A stretch of 64,000 nt of DNA, taken from assembly GCA_002423105.1 (NCBI GenBank), contig DIUT01000046.1, forward strand, positions 167,564 through 231,563, given 5' to 3'. The position numbers and the translations under genes are program-made. Below are positions 8,074-16,304 of the stretch, one piece after another. The DNA is from Geobacter sp. UBA6151. GTDB lineage: Bacteria > Desulfobacterota > Desulfuromonadia > Geobacterales > Pseudopelobacteraceae. The notes below the pieces were generated by a model, which was given only the letters and a program-made list of their open reading frames with translations, had not been told where the DNA came from and made no database searches. Position 1 is the stretch's first letter, and the number at the start of each line of letters is the position of its first letter.

Positions 8074-10865
8074 TACAGTTTTGCTGCTGTTTTTTCCATT
8101 TCAAAGGCCTCAATCACATCGCCAACCTTGATGTCGTTGTAGTTTTCGAGAGCCATGCCGCATTCGTACCCGGTGGCCACGTCCTTGACATCGTCCTTGA
8201 AGCGGCGCAGGGAGGCCAGTTTGCCCTGGTAAACCACCGCGTTGTCGCGCAACAACCGCACTTGGGCATTGCGGATAATCTTGCCGTCCAGTACGTAACA
8301 ACCGGCCACGTTGCCTGCCTTTGGTACGGAAAACACTTCGCGGATCTCGACCCGTCCCAGGTACTTCTCTTTGAACACCGGAGAGAGCAGGCCTTCCATC
8401 GCCTTGCGGACATCATCCACGGCATCGTAGATCACGTTGTAGAGGCGGATATCTACCCCTTCCTTCTCGGCAAGGGACTGTGCCTTAACCTCGGGCCTGA
8501 TGTTGAAGCCGATGATGATGGCATTGGAGGCGCTGGCAAGGTTGACGTCGCTTTCGGTGATGGCGCCGACCGCAGTGTGGATGACGTTGAGGCGTACCGC
8601 TTCGGTGGACTGTTTGCGCAGCGAATCGGCAACGGCTTCCACCGAGCCCTGCACGTCTGCCTTGACGATGACGTTCAGATCCTTGACCTCGCCACTCTGG
8701 ATTCTCTTGTAGAGATCATCCAGCGACATCTTGGTATGTTTAGCGAGTTCAATCTCCCTGAACTTTATCTGACGTAAGGTTGCGATCTCTCTGGCCTGCT
8801 TCTCGTCCTTCATGGCCACAAATACATCACCTGCATCAGGTACGCCGGAAAGCCCCACAAGCTCCACCGGCATGGAAGGGCCTGCCTCGACAACCCTCTC
8901 GCCAAGGTCGTTCTGCATGGCGCGGACACGACCGGAATGCACACCAACCACGCAGTAGTCACCCACCTTCAAAGTACCTTCCTGCACAAGCACCGTTGCA
9001 ACCGGACCACGCCCTTTATCCAGTTTGCCTTCAACGATAGTACCCTTGGCTTCCTTGTCCGGGTTGGCTTTCAAGTCCATCACGTCAGCCTGTAGCAGCA
9101 CCATCTCCAGCAGTTCTTCCAGGTTCATGCGCTGCTTGGCGGAAACCTCTACCATCGTGGTGTCGCCACCCCATTCTTCAGCAACCAGACCGTGCTCGGT
9201 CAGTTCCTGCTTGACCCGCTCCGGCTTTGCATCCGGTTTGTCAATCTTGTTGATAGCCACCAGAATCGGTACGCCGGCGGCTTTCGAGTGGTTAATCGCT
9301 TCTTTTGTCTGAGGCATGACGCCGTCATCAGCAGCCACCACGAGGATAACGATATCAGTTACCTTGGCGCCCCTGGCCCGCATGGCGGTAAAGGCTTCGT
9401 GGCCCGGCGTATCCAGGAAGGTGATCTTGCGACCGTGCAGCTCAACGTCGTAGGCGCCGATATGCTGGGTAATACCACCTGCTTCGCCTTCGATCACGTT
9501 TGCCTTGCGGATCGCGTCAAGAAGCGATGTCTTACCGTGGTCAACGTGGCCCATGATGGTTACCACCGGTGGGCGCTTGATTAACGATTCGGGCGTATCG
9601 GGAGTTGATTCAAGAATCTCATCCAGGTCAACCGCGACGTTTTCCACTTCATAACCATAATCTGAAGCCAGCAGCACGGCGGCATCATGATCAAGCACAT
9701 GGTTGATGTTGACCATGGAACCCAGCTTCATCATCGCCTTGATCAGGTCGGTGGCCTTGATTCCCATCCGTTTGGCCAGTTCGCCGATGGTAATGGTCTC
9801 GGATATTTTGATAATCCGCTTGATCGCCTTGGGGGTGGTCAGTTCGGTTTTACCAGGCTCAATGCGCTCTTTCCCCCCCTTGCGGCGGGACTTGTGCACC
9901 GGATCAAAGAGACGTTCCTCGCGATCCAGCAAGGTTGTCTTGGTAAACTGTTCCCGTCCTTTACCCTTTGCAGCAGCCCCTTTTTTGGCACGGGCGGCAT
10001 CACCGGCATCCTTACCAGCCGGGCCTTTACGGCCTGCCGGGGCTTGCTTGCGCCGTTCTTCGGACTGCAAGGGCATCTCGACAGGAGTCAGTTGAACCGG
10101 GCGACTTCCGGCAGGACGTGGAGCAGCCGCACGGGGTGCGGCGCCGTCACGGGACGGACCTGATGGTCGTGGACCACGATTGTCCGGAGTTCCAGGGGTG
10201 CGGGGCCCACGGAAATCACTGCTGCCAGGCGGACGGGGACCACGGTCCCGGTCTCCGCCTGGGCCAGGACGGCCTGGTTCGCGACGTGCCGGACGGGGTT
10301 CGGGTGTCATCGGGATTTCGACGCGTCCCAGTATCCGTGCCTGGTTTGCGCTGGCCCGTTCCGGCTGGGCTGCTGTTGTCGCTGTCGGCTTGACTGCCGG
10401 AGCTGGTGGTGTGACCTGACGTGGTTGCTCAACCGCAGATGGCACAATTACTGGCGGAGCCTCCGGCTCAACGATTGGCGTTGCAGGAGTTTCAACAGCA
10501 GTTTTAACGATTGCCGGTTCAGCTTCTTTTTCAAGAACTTTTTTAACATCCGGCTTCTTTTCTGCGGCAGGAACGGCCTTTTCCGGAGCAGGCTCAACGG
10601 ATGCCGGGGCAGGCGCTGCGACAGCTTCAGGTTCTGCAGGCGTTGCGGTGACACGGGCCCGACGACGAACTATGGTTGTCGTGACCCGTACCTCTTCAGG
10701 AGCGGTATCGTCAGGCCTGGCAGCGGTCAGCTTGGCCACCGCTTCGTCATCAACGGTGGATGTGCCTGACTTGACATCAAAGCCCAACTCCTTCAGCCTG
10801 GTCAACACCTCTTTCGTTTCGATGCCCAGTTTTTCAGCCAGATTGCTTACCCGGGTCTTGCTCAT
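8073..10865 (-). CDS. infB: Translation initiation factor IF-2
   Basis: GTPase that places fMet-tRNA on the 30S subunit and promotes subunit joining. 930 residues. An N-terminal IF2_N motif (VSNLAEKLGIETKEVL) is followed by a long Ala/Pro/Arg/Gly-rich low-complexity linker to about residue 310 and a second IF2_N (TIGELAKRMGIKATDLIKAM). The G domain has G1 GHVDHGKTS (about residue 439), G3 DTPGHEAFT and G4 NKIDKPDA; domains II-IV complete the protein. It overlaps the ylxR-type gene by 4 nt (ATGA). The proline/arginine-rich linker is typical of deltaproteobacterial IF-2. Confidence 0.97.
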   Translation of the reverse strand: MSKTRVSNLAEKLGIETKEVLTRLKELGFDVKSGTSTVDDEAVAKLTAARPDDTAPEEVRVTTTIVRRRARVTATPAEPEAVAAPAPASVEPAPEKAVPAAEKKPDVKKVLEKEAEPAIVKTAVETPATPIVEPEAPPVIVPSAVEQPRQVTPPAPAVKPTATTAAQPERASANQARILGRVEIPMTPEPRPARREPGRPGPGGDRDRGPRPPGSSDFRGPRTPGTPDNRGPRPSGPSRDGAAPRAAAPRPAGSRPVQLTPVEMPLQSEERRKQAPAGRKGPAGKDAGDAARAKKGAAAKGKGREQFTKTTLLDREERLFDPVHKSRRKGGKERIEPGKTELTTPKAIKRIIKISETITIGELAKRMGIKATDLIKAMMKLGSMVNINHVLDHDAAVLLASDYGYEVENVAVDLDEILESTPDTPESLIKRPPVVTIMGHVDHGKTSLLDAIRKANVIEGEAGGITQHIGAYDVELHGRKITFLDTPGHEAFTAMRARGAKVTDIVILVVAADDGVMPQTKEAINHSKAAGVPILVAINKIDKPDAKPERVKQELTEHGLVAEEWGGDTTMVEVSAKQRMNLEELLEMVLLQADVMDLKANPDKEAKGTIVEGKLDKGRGPVATVLVQEGTLKVGDYCVVGVHSGRVRAMQNDLGERVVEAGPSMPVELVGLSGVPDAGDVFVAMKDEKQAREIATLRQIKFREIELAKHTKMSLDDLYKRIQSGEVKDLNVIVKADVQGSVEAVADSLRKQSTEAVRLNVIHTAVGAITESDVNLASASNAIIIGFNIRPEVKAQSLAEKEGVDIRLYNVIYDAVDDVRKAMEGLLSPVFKEKYLGRVEIREVFSVPKAGNVAGCYVLDGKIIRNAQVRLLRDNAVVYQGKLASLRRFKDDVKDVATGYECGMALENYNDIKVGDVIEAFEMEKTAAKL

Positions 10866-11473
10866 CGACCGCTCTCCTCTTCCAGGTAGTTCCTGTATCG
10901 TTCAATTTCCCTGCATAATGATTGTGCGAATCCCGATGACAGGATCGCCACCGCGCTCCGGTCCGACTCCTTGCCGGACAACTGCCCCATCAACCCTTTG
11001 GATAATACCTGCAGTACCGGTACAGCGGCACGTTCGGCAACTCCCCGCAGTTTGTCACCGATTGCCGACGATACATCACCCGCCAGCACCAGTAGTTTTG
11101 GCGGTTTTGTTGAGCGCAGGGTGCGCTCAACTGCTTCTCCGCCGGTAATAATCATGCCAGCCTTGTTTGCCAGTGACAGATAGCCGCCTATGCGCTGCTC
11201 CATCATGGCGACAACCAGTTCCGACAGTTTTTCTGACGGTGGCAACGCTATGGCTCCCTTGTATGCCCGGCTGAACTGGCGGCGTTTTATCGCTTCCCGC
11301 AGGCAGTGCGCCGACTGGCAGGTGTATGCGCCGCGACCGGGAAGTTTCTGGTCCAGGTCAGGGGTTATCGTTCCGTCAGGCGCAGGCACAAAGCGGAGAA
11401 ACGACTTTTTTTCCCCTTCACGGCGACAGGCGATGCAACTGCGTTGCGGCCCTGGTTTCCGCTGGTCAGTCAT
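10862..11473 (-). CDS. YlxR-L7Ae fusion RNA-binding protein
   Basis: 203 residues. The N-terminal ~90 residues are a YlxR/DUF448 domain: RSCIACRREGEKKSFLRFV and the GRGAYTCQSAHCLREAIKRR stretch, where the Cys pairs and GRGAY are family hallmarks. The C-terminal half resembles an L7Ae/L30e-type RNA-binding fold (RIGGYLSLANKAGMIITGG and LLVLAGDVSSAI). In Bacillus these are two separate genes, ylxR and ylxQ, at the same nusA-infB position; here they are one chain. Bacillus YlxR has been reported to modulate RNase P; the role here is inferred. It overlaps infB by 4 nt. Confidence 0.88.
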   Translation of the reverse strand: MTDQRKPGPQRSCIACRREGEKKSFLRFVPAPDGTITPDLDQKLPGRGAYTCQSAHCLREAIKRRQFSRAYKGAIALPPSEKLSELVVAMMEQRIGGYLSLANKAGMIITGGEAVERTLRSTKPPKLLVLAGDVSSAIGDKLRGVAERAAVPVLQVLSKGLMGQLSGKESDRSAVAILSSGFAQSLCREIERYRNYLEEESGR

Positions 11474-11477
11474 TGTG

Positions 11478-12629
11478 TTACGCTCCTGCTTCCTCCCCGG
11501 AGGGTTCCGCAGCTTCAGTTACTTCTTCCGGCTCCTGCTCTTCCAAAGCTGTGCCGTCAAAGGAGGCAAAAGCTTCAAGATCATCAGCCTCATCGGCCTT
11601 GCCTTCTCCCTTGATGTCGATACGGCATCCGGTCAGACGGGCCGCCAGACTTACGTTCTGGCCGCGTTTGCCAATGGCGAGGGAAAGCTGGTCATCGGGA
11701 ACGATTACCTCAAGGGCGCGCTGTTCCTCATCCATGAATACCTTGACCACCTGGGCCGGTGACAGGGAGTTGCAGACAAAACGGGCTATATCCGCAGACC
11801 AGGGGATGATATCGATTTTCTCTCCCCGTAATTCGGAGACCACGTTCTGAACTCTGGAACCCCGCATACCCACGCAAGCGCCGACCGGATCGATGTCACG
11901 GTCATGGGAGGCTACGGCGATTTTGGCACGACTACCGGGATCGCGTACTACGTTGACGATCTCAACCAATCCTTCGCCAATCTCCGGCACTTCCGCTTCA
12001 AACAGCTTGGCCAGCATCTGTGGATGGGTTCTGGAGAGAACGATCTGCGGCCCTTTGGGAGTCATGGCGATATCAGTAATGATCGCTCTGACCCGGTCGC
12101 CCGGGCGATATACCTCGCGGGGCATTTGTTCTTTGGCCGGGAGAATTGACTCGGCCCGGCCGAGATCGATCAGCAGGTCGCCCCGCTCAAAGCGGCGTAC
12201 CTGGCCGGTAACAATTTCCCACTGACGGTCCTTGTATTCATTAAATACGGTTTCTCGCTCAGCTTCACGTACCTTCTGGATGATAACTTGCTTGGCGGTC
12301 TGTGCAGCTATCCGGCCAAAGTCACTTGAATCGATCTTTTCACCTAATTCGTCGCCGATCTCGCATTCAGGGTCCATCTCATGGGCTTCTTCCACCGATA
12401 TTTCGGTGTAGGAATCCTGAACTTCCTCAACGACCCTGACATACTCGAACAGCTCTACTTCACCAGTATCGGCGTTGTAGTGAGCTTCAAGGACACGGGT
12501 GTTGCGGTATTTTTTGTTGGCGGCTGAAAGCACAGCCTGTTCCATCGCCTCGATCACCACCTGACGGTCGATCCCTTTTTCTTTGACGATCTGTTCGATG
12601 GCTTGCTTGAGACTGACGTTGGTATCCAC
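11478..12629 (-). CDS. nusA: Transcription termination/antitermination factor NusA
   Basis: Binds RNA polymerase and nascent RNA and promotes pausing, hairpin termination and antitermination. 383 residues: N-terminal polymerase-binding domain (1-125), S1 (about 135-200, VTGQVRRFERGDLLIDLG), and KH1/KH2 (VGACVGMRGSRVQNVVSEL, LAIGKRGQNVSLAARLTG). It ends in an acidic tail and lacks the two C-terminal acidic repeats of E. coli NusA, as in most non-gamma species. Second gene of the rimP operon. Because the operon leader contains a terminator hairpin, NusA autoregulation is plausible but unproven. Confidence 0.96.
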   Translation of the reverse strand: MDTNVSLKQAIEQIVKEKGIDRQVVIEAMEQAVLSAANKKYRNTRVLEAHYNADTGEVELFEYVRVVEEVQDSYTEISVEEAHEMDPECEIGDELGEKIDSSDFGRIAAQTAKQVIIQKVREAERETVFNEYKDRQWEIVTGQVRRFERGDLLIDLGRAESILPAKEQMPREVYRPGDRVRAIITDIAMTPKGPQIVLSRTHPQMLAKLFEAEVPEIGEGLVEIVNVVRDPGSRAKIAVASHDRDIDPVGACVGMRGSRVQNVVSELRGEKIDIIPWSADIARFVCNSLSPAQVVKVFMDEEQRALEVIVPDDQLSLAIGKRGQNVSLAARLTGCRIDIKGEGKADEADDLEAFASFDGTALEEQEPEEVTEAAEPSGEEAGA

Positions 12630-12680
12630 GGTAACTATCTCCTTGTCCTGTCGGAGGGAATATGGAAACGCAAAGATGCG

Positions 12681-13160
12681 TTAAAATTCAAATTCGAGAT
12701 GGGCTTTTACAATTTTTTCCAGGGGAATATGTGCTGATGGGCCTTCCTTCAGGCGGATGGCGACTACACCTTCCTCAAGTCCTTCTATGGTGCCCAGAAA
12801 GGTCTTGCGGGGACTTCCCTTTTCATCCTTCAGCAGTTCAGCGGTTTTTACTACAGCCAAGCGTCCCTGGAAGCGGATGAAATCGGACTCCTTTTTCAAG
12901 GGGCGGTCAAGGCCGGGGGAGGAGACTTCCAGAGTGTAGCGGTTCTGAATGCAATCTTCCACATCCAGCAGCAGCGACAATTCACGGCTTACGTCGGCGC
13001 AGTCATCCATGGTTACGCCGCCGGTTTTATCAATAAACAGCCGCAAGACAAAACTGCGACCGACTTTTTTGAATTCCAGTTCCACTAGTTCCAGCCCCAG
13101 GGAGTCGAGGATCGGTTGAACCAGCGCTGTTACCTGCCCATGAATATCGCTATCTGCCAT
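12681..13160 (-). CDS. rimP: Ribosome maturation factor RimP
   Basis: Assists 30S assembly (S12/S5 region). 159 residues from the ATG at 13160 (MADSDIHGQVTALVQPIL), the usual size. The family motifs GLELVELEFKK, VLRLFIDKTGGVTMDDCADVSRE and YTLEVSSPGLDRPL are all present. An in-frame extension to 13283 would read through the leader hairpin and has no ribosome site, whereas AGGGGCAGGT precedes 13160. First gene of the rimP-nusA-infB-pnp operon. Confidence 0.95.
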   Translation of the reverse strand: MADSDIHGQVTALVQPILDSLGLELVELEFKKVGRSFVLRLFIDKTGGVTMDDCADVSRELSLLLDVEDCIQNRYTLEVSSPGLDRPLKKESDFIRFQGRLAVVKTAELLKDEKGSPRKTFLGTIEGLEEGVVAIRLKEGPSAHIPLEKIVKAHLEFEF

Positions 13161-13178
13161 ACCTGCCCCTGAGCCAAT

Positions 13179-13207
13179 AAAAAAGTGGGCCTTTTCAAGC
13201 CCACTTT
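13179..13207 (-). terminator. Terminator/attenuator immediately before rimP
   Basis: Minus-strand stem AAAGTGGGC / GCCCACTTT with an 8-nt loop, followed by a U-rich tract (TTTTTTATT). The tract ends about 15 nt before the rimP start codon, leaving no room for a promoter downstream. All rimP-operon transcription must therefore cross it. It may also end the argS-SPOR unit. Confidence 0.8.
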
Positions 13208-13233
13208 GTTGAGAACAAACAAAATGTAGTCTG

Positions 13234-13262
13234 GCAATAGCATAGCTGGCTGATGCTTGCAA
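13234..13262 (-). promoter_or_regulatory. Weak candidate promoter for rimP operon
   Basis: Minus-strand TTGCAA, 17-nt spacer, TATTGC, about 27 nt before the leader hairpin. The -10 is poor (3 of 6). It is the best match in the 121 nt between the SPOR gene and the hairpin. Confidence 0.25.
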
Positions 13263-13328
13263 GGAATATTTTGTCCGGAGCACAGCTGTTGCAGGGAACG
13301 GCTGCCTGCTGCCGAGGGGGTGGAGTGG

Positions 13329-14120
13329 TTACTCCTGGTCCGGCAATGCCTTGGCTCCACCACCAATACGCGATGCGATGTCCTGGGCGGCGTCTTTGCT
13401 CATGCGACGGCCGATGCGCACTCGGTACCAGGTGCCTTTGTCGTTTAAGTGCGTCTCCATGATTGAGGCGTTGTATCCTTTGGCAGCCAGTTTGGTTTTG
13501 AGGGTTTCCGCATCTTTTTGTGACGAGAAGGCCGCCACCTGCACTAGCCAGCCAACGGGTGCGGTTGGGGTGGCTGAAGGTTTGTCTGCTGTGGTTTGCG
13601 GGTCTGCTGCAGGTTTTGGCGCCGGTGCAATGGCTGGTTGTAGAGGAGGCGCCGGAGTAGCCGCTGGCTTTGGCCTTTCATTGATGCCGCTGCCAAGGAC
13701 CGCGTTCTTCTGGCCGCTGGGCAGGTTTTCATAAAACGAAAGCGGCGGGCCGGTTGGTGTGGTTGGGACAGCAGGCTTCTGCTGCGGGGGGGCTGGTGCC
13801 TGTGCCGGTACGGCAGCGACGACCGGTTGTGCCGGCGCAGCAAGCGGGACAGGCGCGACAACCGGGGTTGGCTCAGACGAAACTCGCTCTTCCTTTGGGG
13901 TGCTTTCCAGACTTTGCTGCTCCATTGCGGCCCGGAATGCCTGTTTAGTTGACTGTTGGGAGAAATACCAGCCAGAACCGAAGCCGATGCCGAAAAGCAT
14001 AAGTCCCAGGCTGGCTAGGAGCATGACGAATCGTACCGACGAACCGCTGGATGAGCGCTGCTTGCCGGTGGGAAGCGGCGGGGTGGCCGATCTGCGTGGA
14101 GGACTGTAGTCAATGCGCAT
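13329..14120 (-). CDS. SPOR-domain membrane protein
   Basis: 263 residues. A short basic cytoplasmic N-terminus (RIDYSPPRRSATPPLP) is followed by one membrane segment (about 30-55, FVMLLASLGLMLFGIGFGSGW). A long Pro/Ala-rich periplasmic linker follows, and a C-terminal SPOR domain (about 185-260, WLVQVAAFSSQKDAETLKTKL, then WYRVRIGRRM). SPOR domains bind denuded peptidoglycan at division sites, so a role in cell envelope or septation is inferred. It follows argS by 9 nt, and ftsB is also upstream in the same unit. No enzymatic domain seen. Confidence 0.88.
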   Translation of the reverse strand: MRIDYSPPRRSATPPLPTGKQRSSSGSSVRFVMLLASLGLMLFGIGFGSGWYFSQQSTKQAFRAAMEQQSLESTPKEERVSSEPTPVVAPVPLAAPAQPVVAAVPAQAPAPPQQKPAVPTTPTGPPLSFYENLPSGQKNAVLGSGINERPKPAATPAPPLQPAIAPAPKPAADPQTTADKPSATPTAPVGWLVQVAAFSSQKDAETLKTKLAAKGYNASIMETHLNDKGTWYRVRIGRRMSKDAAQDIASRIGGGAKALPDQE

Positions 14121-14129
14121 GGCTGCCTC

Positions 14130-15821
14130 CTACATCTTTTCAGGGGCTGAAATCCCCAGGAGCGTCAAGGCGTTCTGCAGGATGAGCCGGGTGACGGCAA
14201 GCAGGTAGAGGCGTGCCTCGCTGAGTTCTCGATCATCGGTGACCACCTTGGTTTTATTGTAATAACTGTGGAACTGACCGGCAAGTTCATTCAGATAATA
14301 GACCAGACGGTGTGGCTCGAAATCTCGCGCCGCCTCATCCACAACGTCCGGCAGCGCATCCAGCAGTTTGATAAGCTTCAGTTCTTCCGGGGTTTGAAGC
14401 TGTGTCAGCAGTGTTGCAGCAACAGTAGCGGGAGTAGTGATCCCTTTTTCTGCGGCGTTCTCAAAGATGCTGCAAATCCGGGCGTGGGCATACTGGATGT
14501 AGTAGACCGGGTTATCCAGCGACTGCTGCTTGGCCAGGTCAATGTCAAAGACCAGTTGGGAGTCCGGCTTGCGCATGACGAAGAAGAAACGTACGGCATC
14601 CCGTCCTACTTCGTCAATCAGGTCGCGCAATGTGACGTAGCTGCCAGCCCGCTTGGAAATTTTTACCTCCTGACCACCGCGCATGACCGTTACCATCTGA
14701 TGCAGAACGTACTCGGGCCATCCGCTGGGGATGCCAACATCCAGAGCCTGGAGACCGGCACGGACCCTGGTGATGGTGCTGTGATGATCAGCGCCCTGCT
14801 CATTGACCACCCTGGCGAAGCCTCTGCGCCACTTGTCCAGATGGTAGGCAACGTCCGGGACGAAGTAGGTATAGCCGCCGTCGGTCTTGCGCATGACCCG
14901 GTCCTTATCGTCGCCGAAGTCTGTCGTGCGCAGCCAGAGGGCCCCTTCCTGCTCGTAAGTATGGCCGCTTTTGATCAGGTCGGCGACTGCTGCATCCACC
15001 TTGCCGTTGCTATAGAGGCTTGATTCCAGAAAGTAATTGTCAAAGGAGACGTCGAAGGCCTGCAGATCCTGATCTTGTTCCCGGCGTAGCCAGGCCACAG
15101 CAAAATGGCGGATCGCTTCAAGGTCATCGGGATTGCCTGCGGCGGTTATCTGCCGGTCGCCGGCAGAGACGGTTTCACCGGCCAGGTAGGCAGCGGCAAC
15201 TTCCTTGATGTAGTCACCCTGGTAGCCGTCAGCGGGCCAACGCGGATCGTCCGGTTCAATGCCGAGACATCGTGACTGTACCGAAAGAGCCAGATTGCTA
15301 ATTTGCGCCCCGGCGTCGTTGTAGTAGAATTCGCGGATGACTTCCATGCCGGTGGCTGCAAACAACCGGCAGAGCACGTCACCGATGGCTGCGCCCCTGC
15401 CGTGCCCGATATGTAACGGGCCGGTGGGGTTGGCGCTGACGAACTCAACCTGTACCCGTGTTCCGCTGCCGGAGGTTGTCTGCCCGTACTGCCTTCCGGC
15501 AGCAGCCATGACCGGCAGGCAACTCTGCCAGGCGGCTGCGGCTACGAAAAAGTTGATGAAACCGGGACCCGCAACCTCGGTACGGGCTATCAGCCCGTCC
15601 TGGTCATCCAGGTTGGTCAGGATGATCTCCGCCACCTGACGAGGAGCCTTACGTTCCTGTTTGGCTAGCTGCATGGCGATGTTACAGGAGAAATCGCCGT
15701 GGGTCTCGATGGCAGGTATGCCGATGACAACGTGCGGAAACTGGCCGGAGGTCAACTGGCCGGAGGTACGGGCTTCTTCAAGCGCCCTTGCCACCAGCGC
15801 TGCAAGTTTTTGGCGGATCAT
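14130..15821 (-). CDS. argS: Arginyl-tRNA synthetase
   Basis: Class I synthetase charging tRNA-Arg, 563 residues, normal length. It has an N-terminal Arg-specific domain, the HIGH motif in NPTGPLHIGHGRGAAIGD, and a KMSKS-like KISKRAG (ArgRS often has a degenerate version). The C-terminal DALR anticodon-binding domain contains PHRLVYYLNELAGQFHSYYNKTKV and ends LGISAPEKM. Its ATG overlaps the stop of the upstream 58-residue gene by 4 nt (ATGA). Confidence 0.97.
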   Translation of the reverse strand: MIRQKLAALVARALEEARTSGQLTSGQFPHVVIGIPAIETHGDFSCNIAMQLAKQERKAPRQVAEIILTNLDDQDGLIARTEVAGPGFINFFVAAAAWQSCLPVMAAAGRQYGQTTSGSGTRVQVEFVSANPTGPLHIGHGRGAAIGDVLCRLFAATGMEVIREFYYNDAGAQISNLALSVQSRCLGIEPDDPRWPADGYQGDYIKEVAAAYLAGETVSAGDRQITAAGNPDDLEAIRHFAVAWLRREQDQDLQAFDVSFDNYFLESSLYSNGKVDAAVADLIKSGHTYEQEGALWLRTTDFGDDKDRVMRKTDGGYTYFVPDVAYHLDKWRRGFARVVNEQGADHHSTITRVRAGLQALDVGIPSGWPEYVLHQMVTVMRGGQEVKISKRAGSYVTLRDLIDEVGRDAVRFFFVMRKPDSQLVFDIDLAKQQSLDNPVYYIQYAHARICSIFENAAEKGITTPATVAATLLTQLQTPEELKLIKLLDALPDVVDEAARDFEPHRLVYYLNELAGQFHSYYNKTKVVTDDRELSEARLYLLAVTRLILQNALTLLGISAPEKM

Positions 15822-15994
15822 TTTTTTACAGGTTCCTTGGAGGGGGAGGTGGTGGATGATACTGTTTCATCATCCAGGTCTTTGATGGTGACATCACGGG
15901 AAAAATCAGGGCATTTGGCGCCGCCATCCGCTACGCAAAAACGTTTTGCACAGGTTTCGCGCCAGGCGCATAGGACGCAGTGTTGTCGGGCCAT
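15818..15994 (-). CDS. 58-residue Cys-rich protein upstream of argS
   Basis: An unannotated-size gene that I read directly: it begins MARQHCVLCAWRETCAKRFC and ends KEPVKK. Five Cys lie in the first 28 residues (C6, C9, C15, C20, C28), giving a CxxC-x5-C-x4-C-x7-C pattern that could bind zinc or an Fe-S cluster. The C-terminal half is polar and acidic (DLDDETVSS). A good ribosome site (AGAGGAAACC) precedes the ATG, and its stop overlaps the argS start (ATGA), so it is very likely translated and coupled to argS. No family recognised; function unknown. Confidence 0.8.
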   Translation of the reverse strand: MARQHCVLCAWRETCAKRFCVADGGAKCPDFSRDVTIKDLDDETVSSTTSPSKEPVKK

Positions 15995-16003
15995 GGTTTC
16001 CTC

Positions 16004-16300
16004 TTATTTTGTTGCTGCGGGAAACTGGTAGATGATTTCGTTGGGCTTGACCAGCCCCAGGTCATTGCGAGCTATCCGTTCCAGATGGCGCCGGTCGCTG
16101 TGCAGCAGAGCGATCTCCTGGCGTAACTTCTCGTTACCGGCACGCAGTTCGGCGGATTTTTCCTCAATCAGGCTGCGTTCGCGCTTCAGGTCGTTAATCC
16201 GCAACAGGCCCCGTTCTCCGAAGACTGTAAAAAACAGGATAAAGGCCAGACCACCAGCCGGGATCAGGTACATGCGTCGATTCATGCCTGGTTTCCGCAT
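16004..16300 (-). CDS. ftsB: FtsB/DivIC-type septum protein
   Basis: 98 residues from the ATG at 16300, which has GGAGG 8 nt upstream. One membrane segment near the N-terminus (YLIPAGGLAFILFFTVFG) is followed by a Leu-zipper coiled coil rich in E/K/R (about 30-65). It ends with the FtsB/DivIC signature ERIARNDLGLVKPNEIIYQF. FtsB bridges FtsL and FtsQ in the divisome and activates septal peptidoglycan synthesis in other bacteria. It is tightly packed between uxs (4-nt gap) and the Cys-rich gene (9-nt gap). Confidence 0.88.
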   Translation of the reverse strand: MRKPGMNRRMYLIPAGGLAFILFFTVFGERGLLRINDLKRERSLIEEKSAELRAGNEKLRQEIALLHSDRRHLERIARNDLGLVKPNEIIYQFPAATK

Positions 16301-16304
16301 GTTG

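Noticed and set aside
12681..13283. Longer RimP start at 13283
   Set aside because: The extra 41 residues would be translated from the terminator hairpin and do not resemble RimP.
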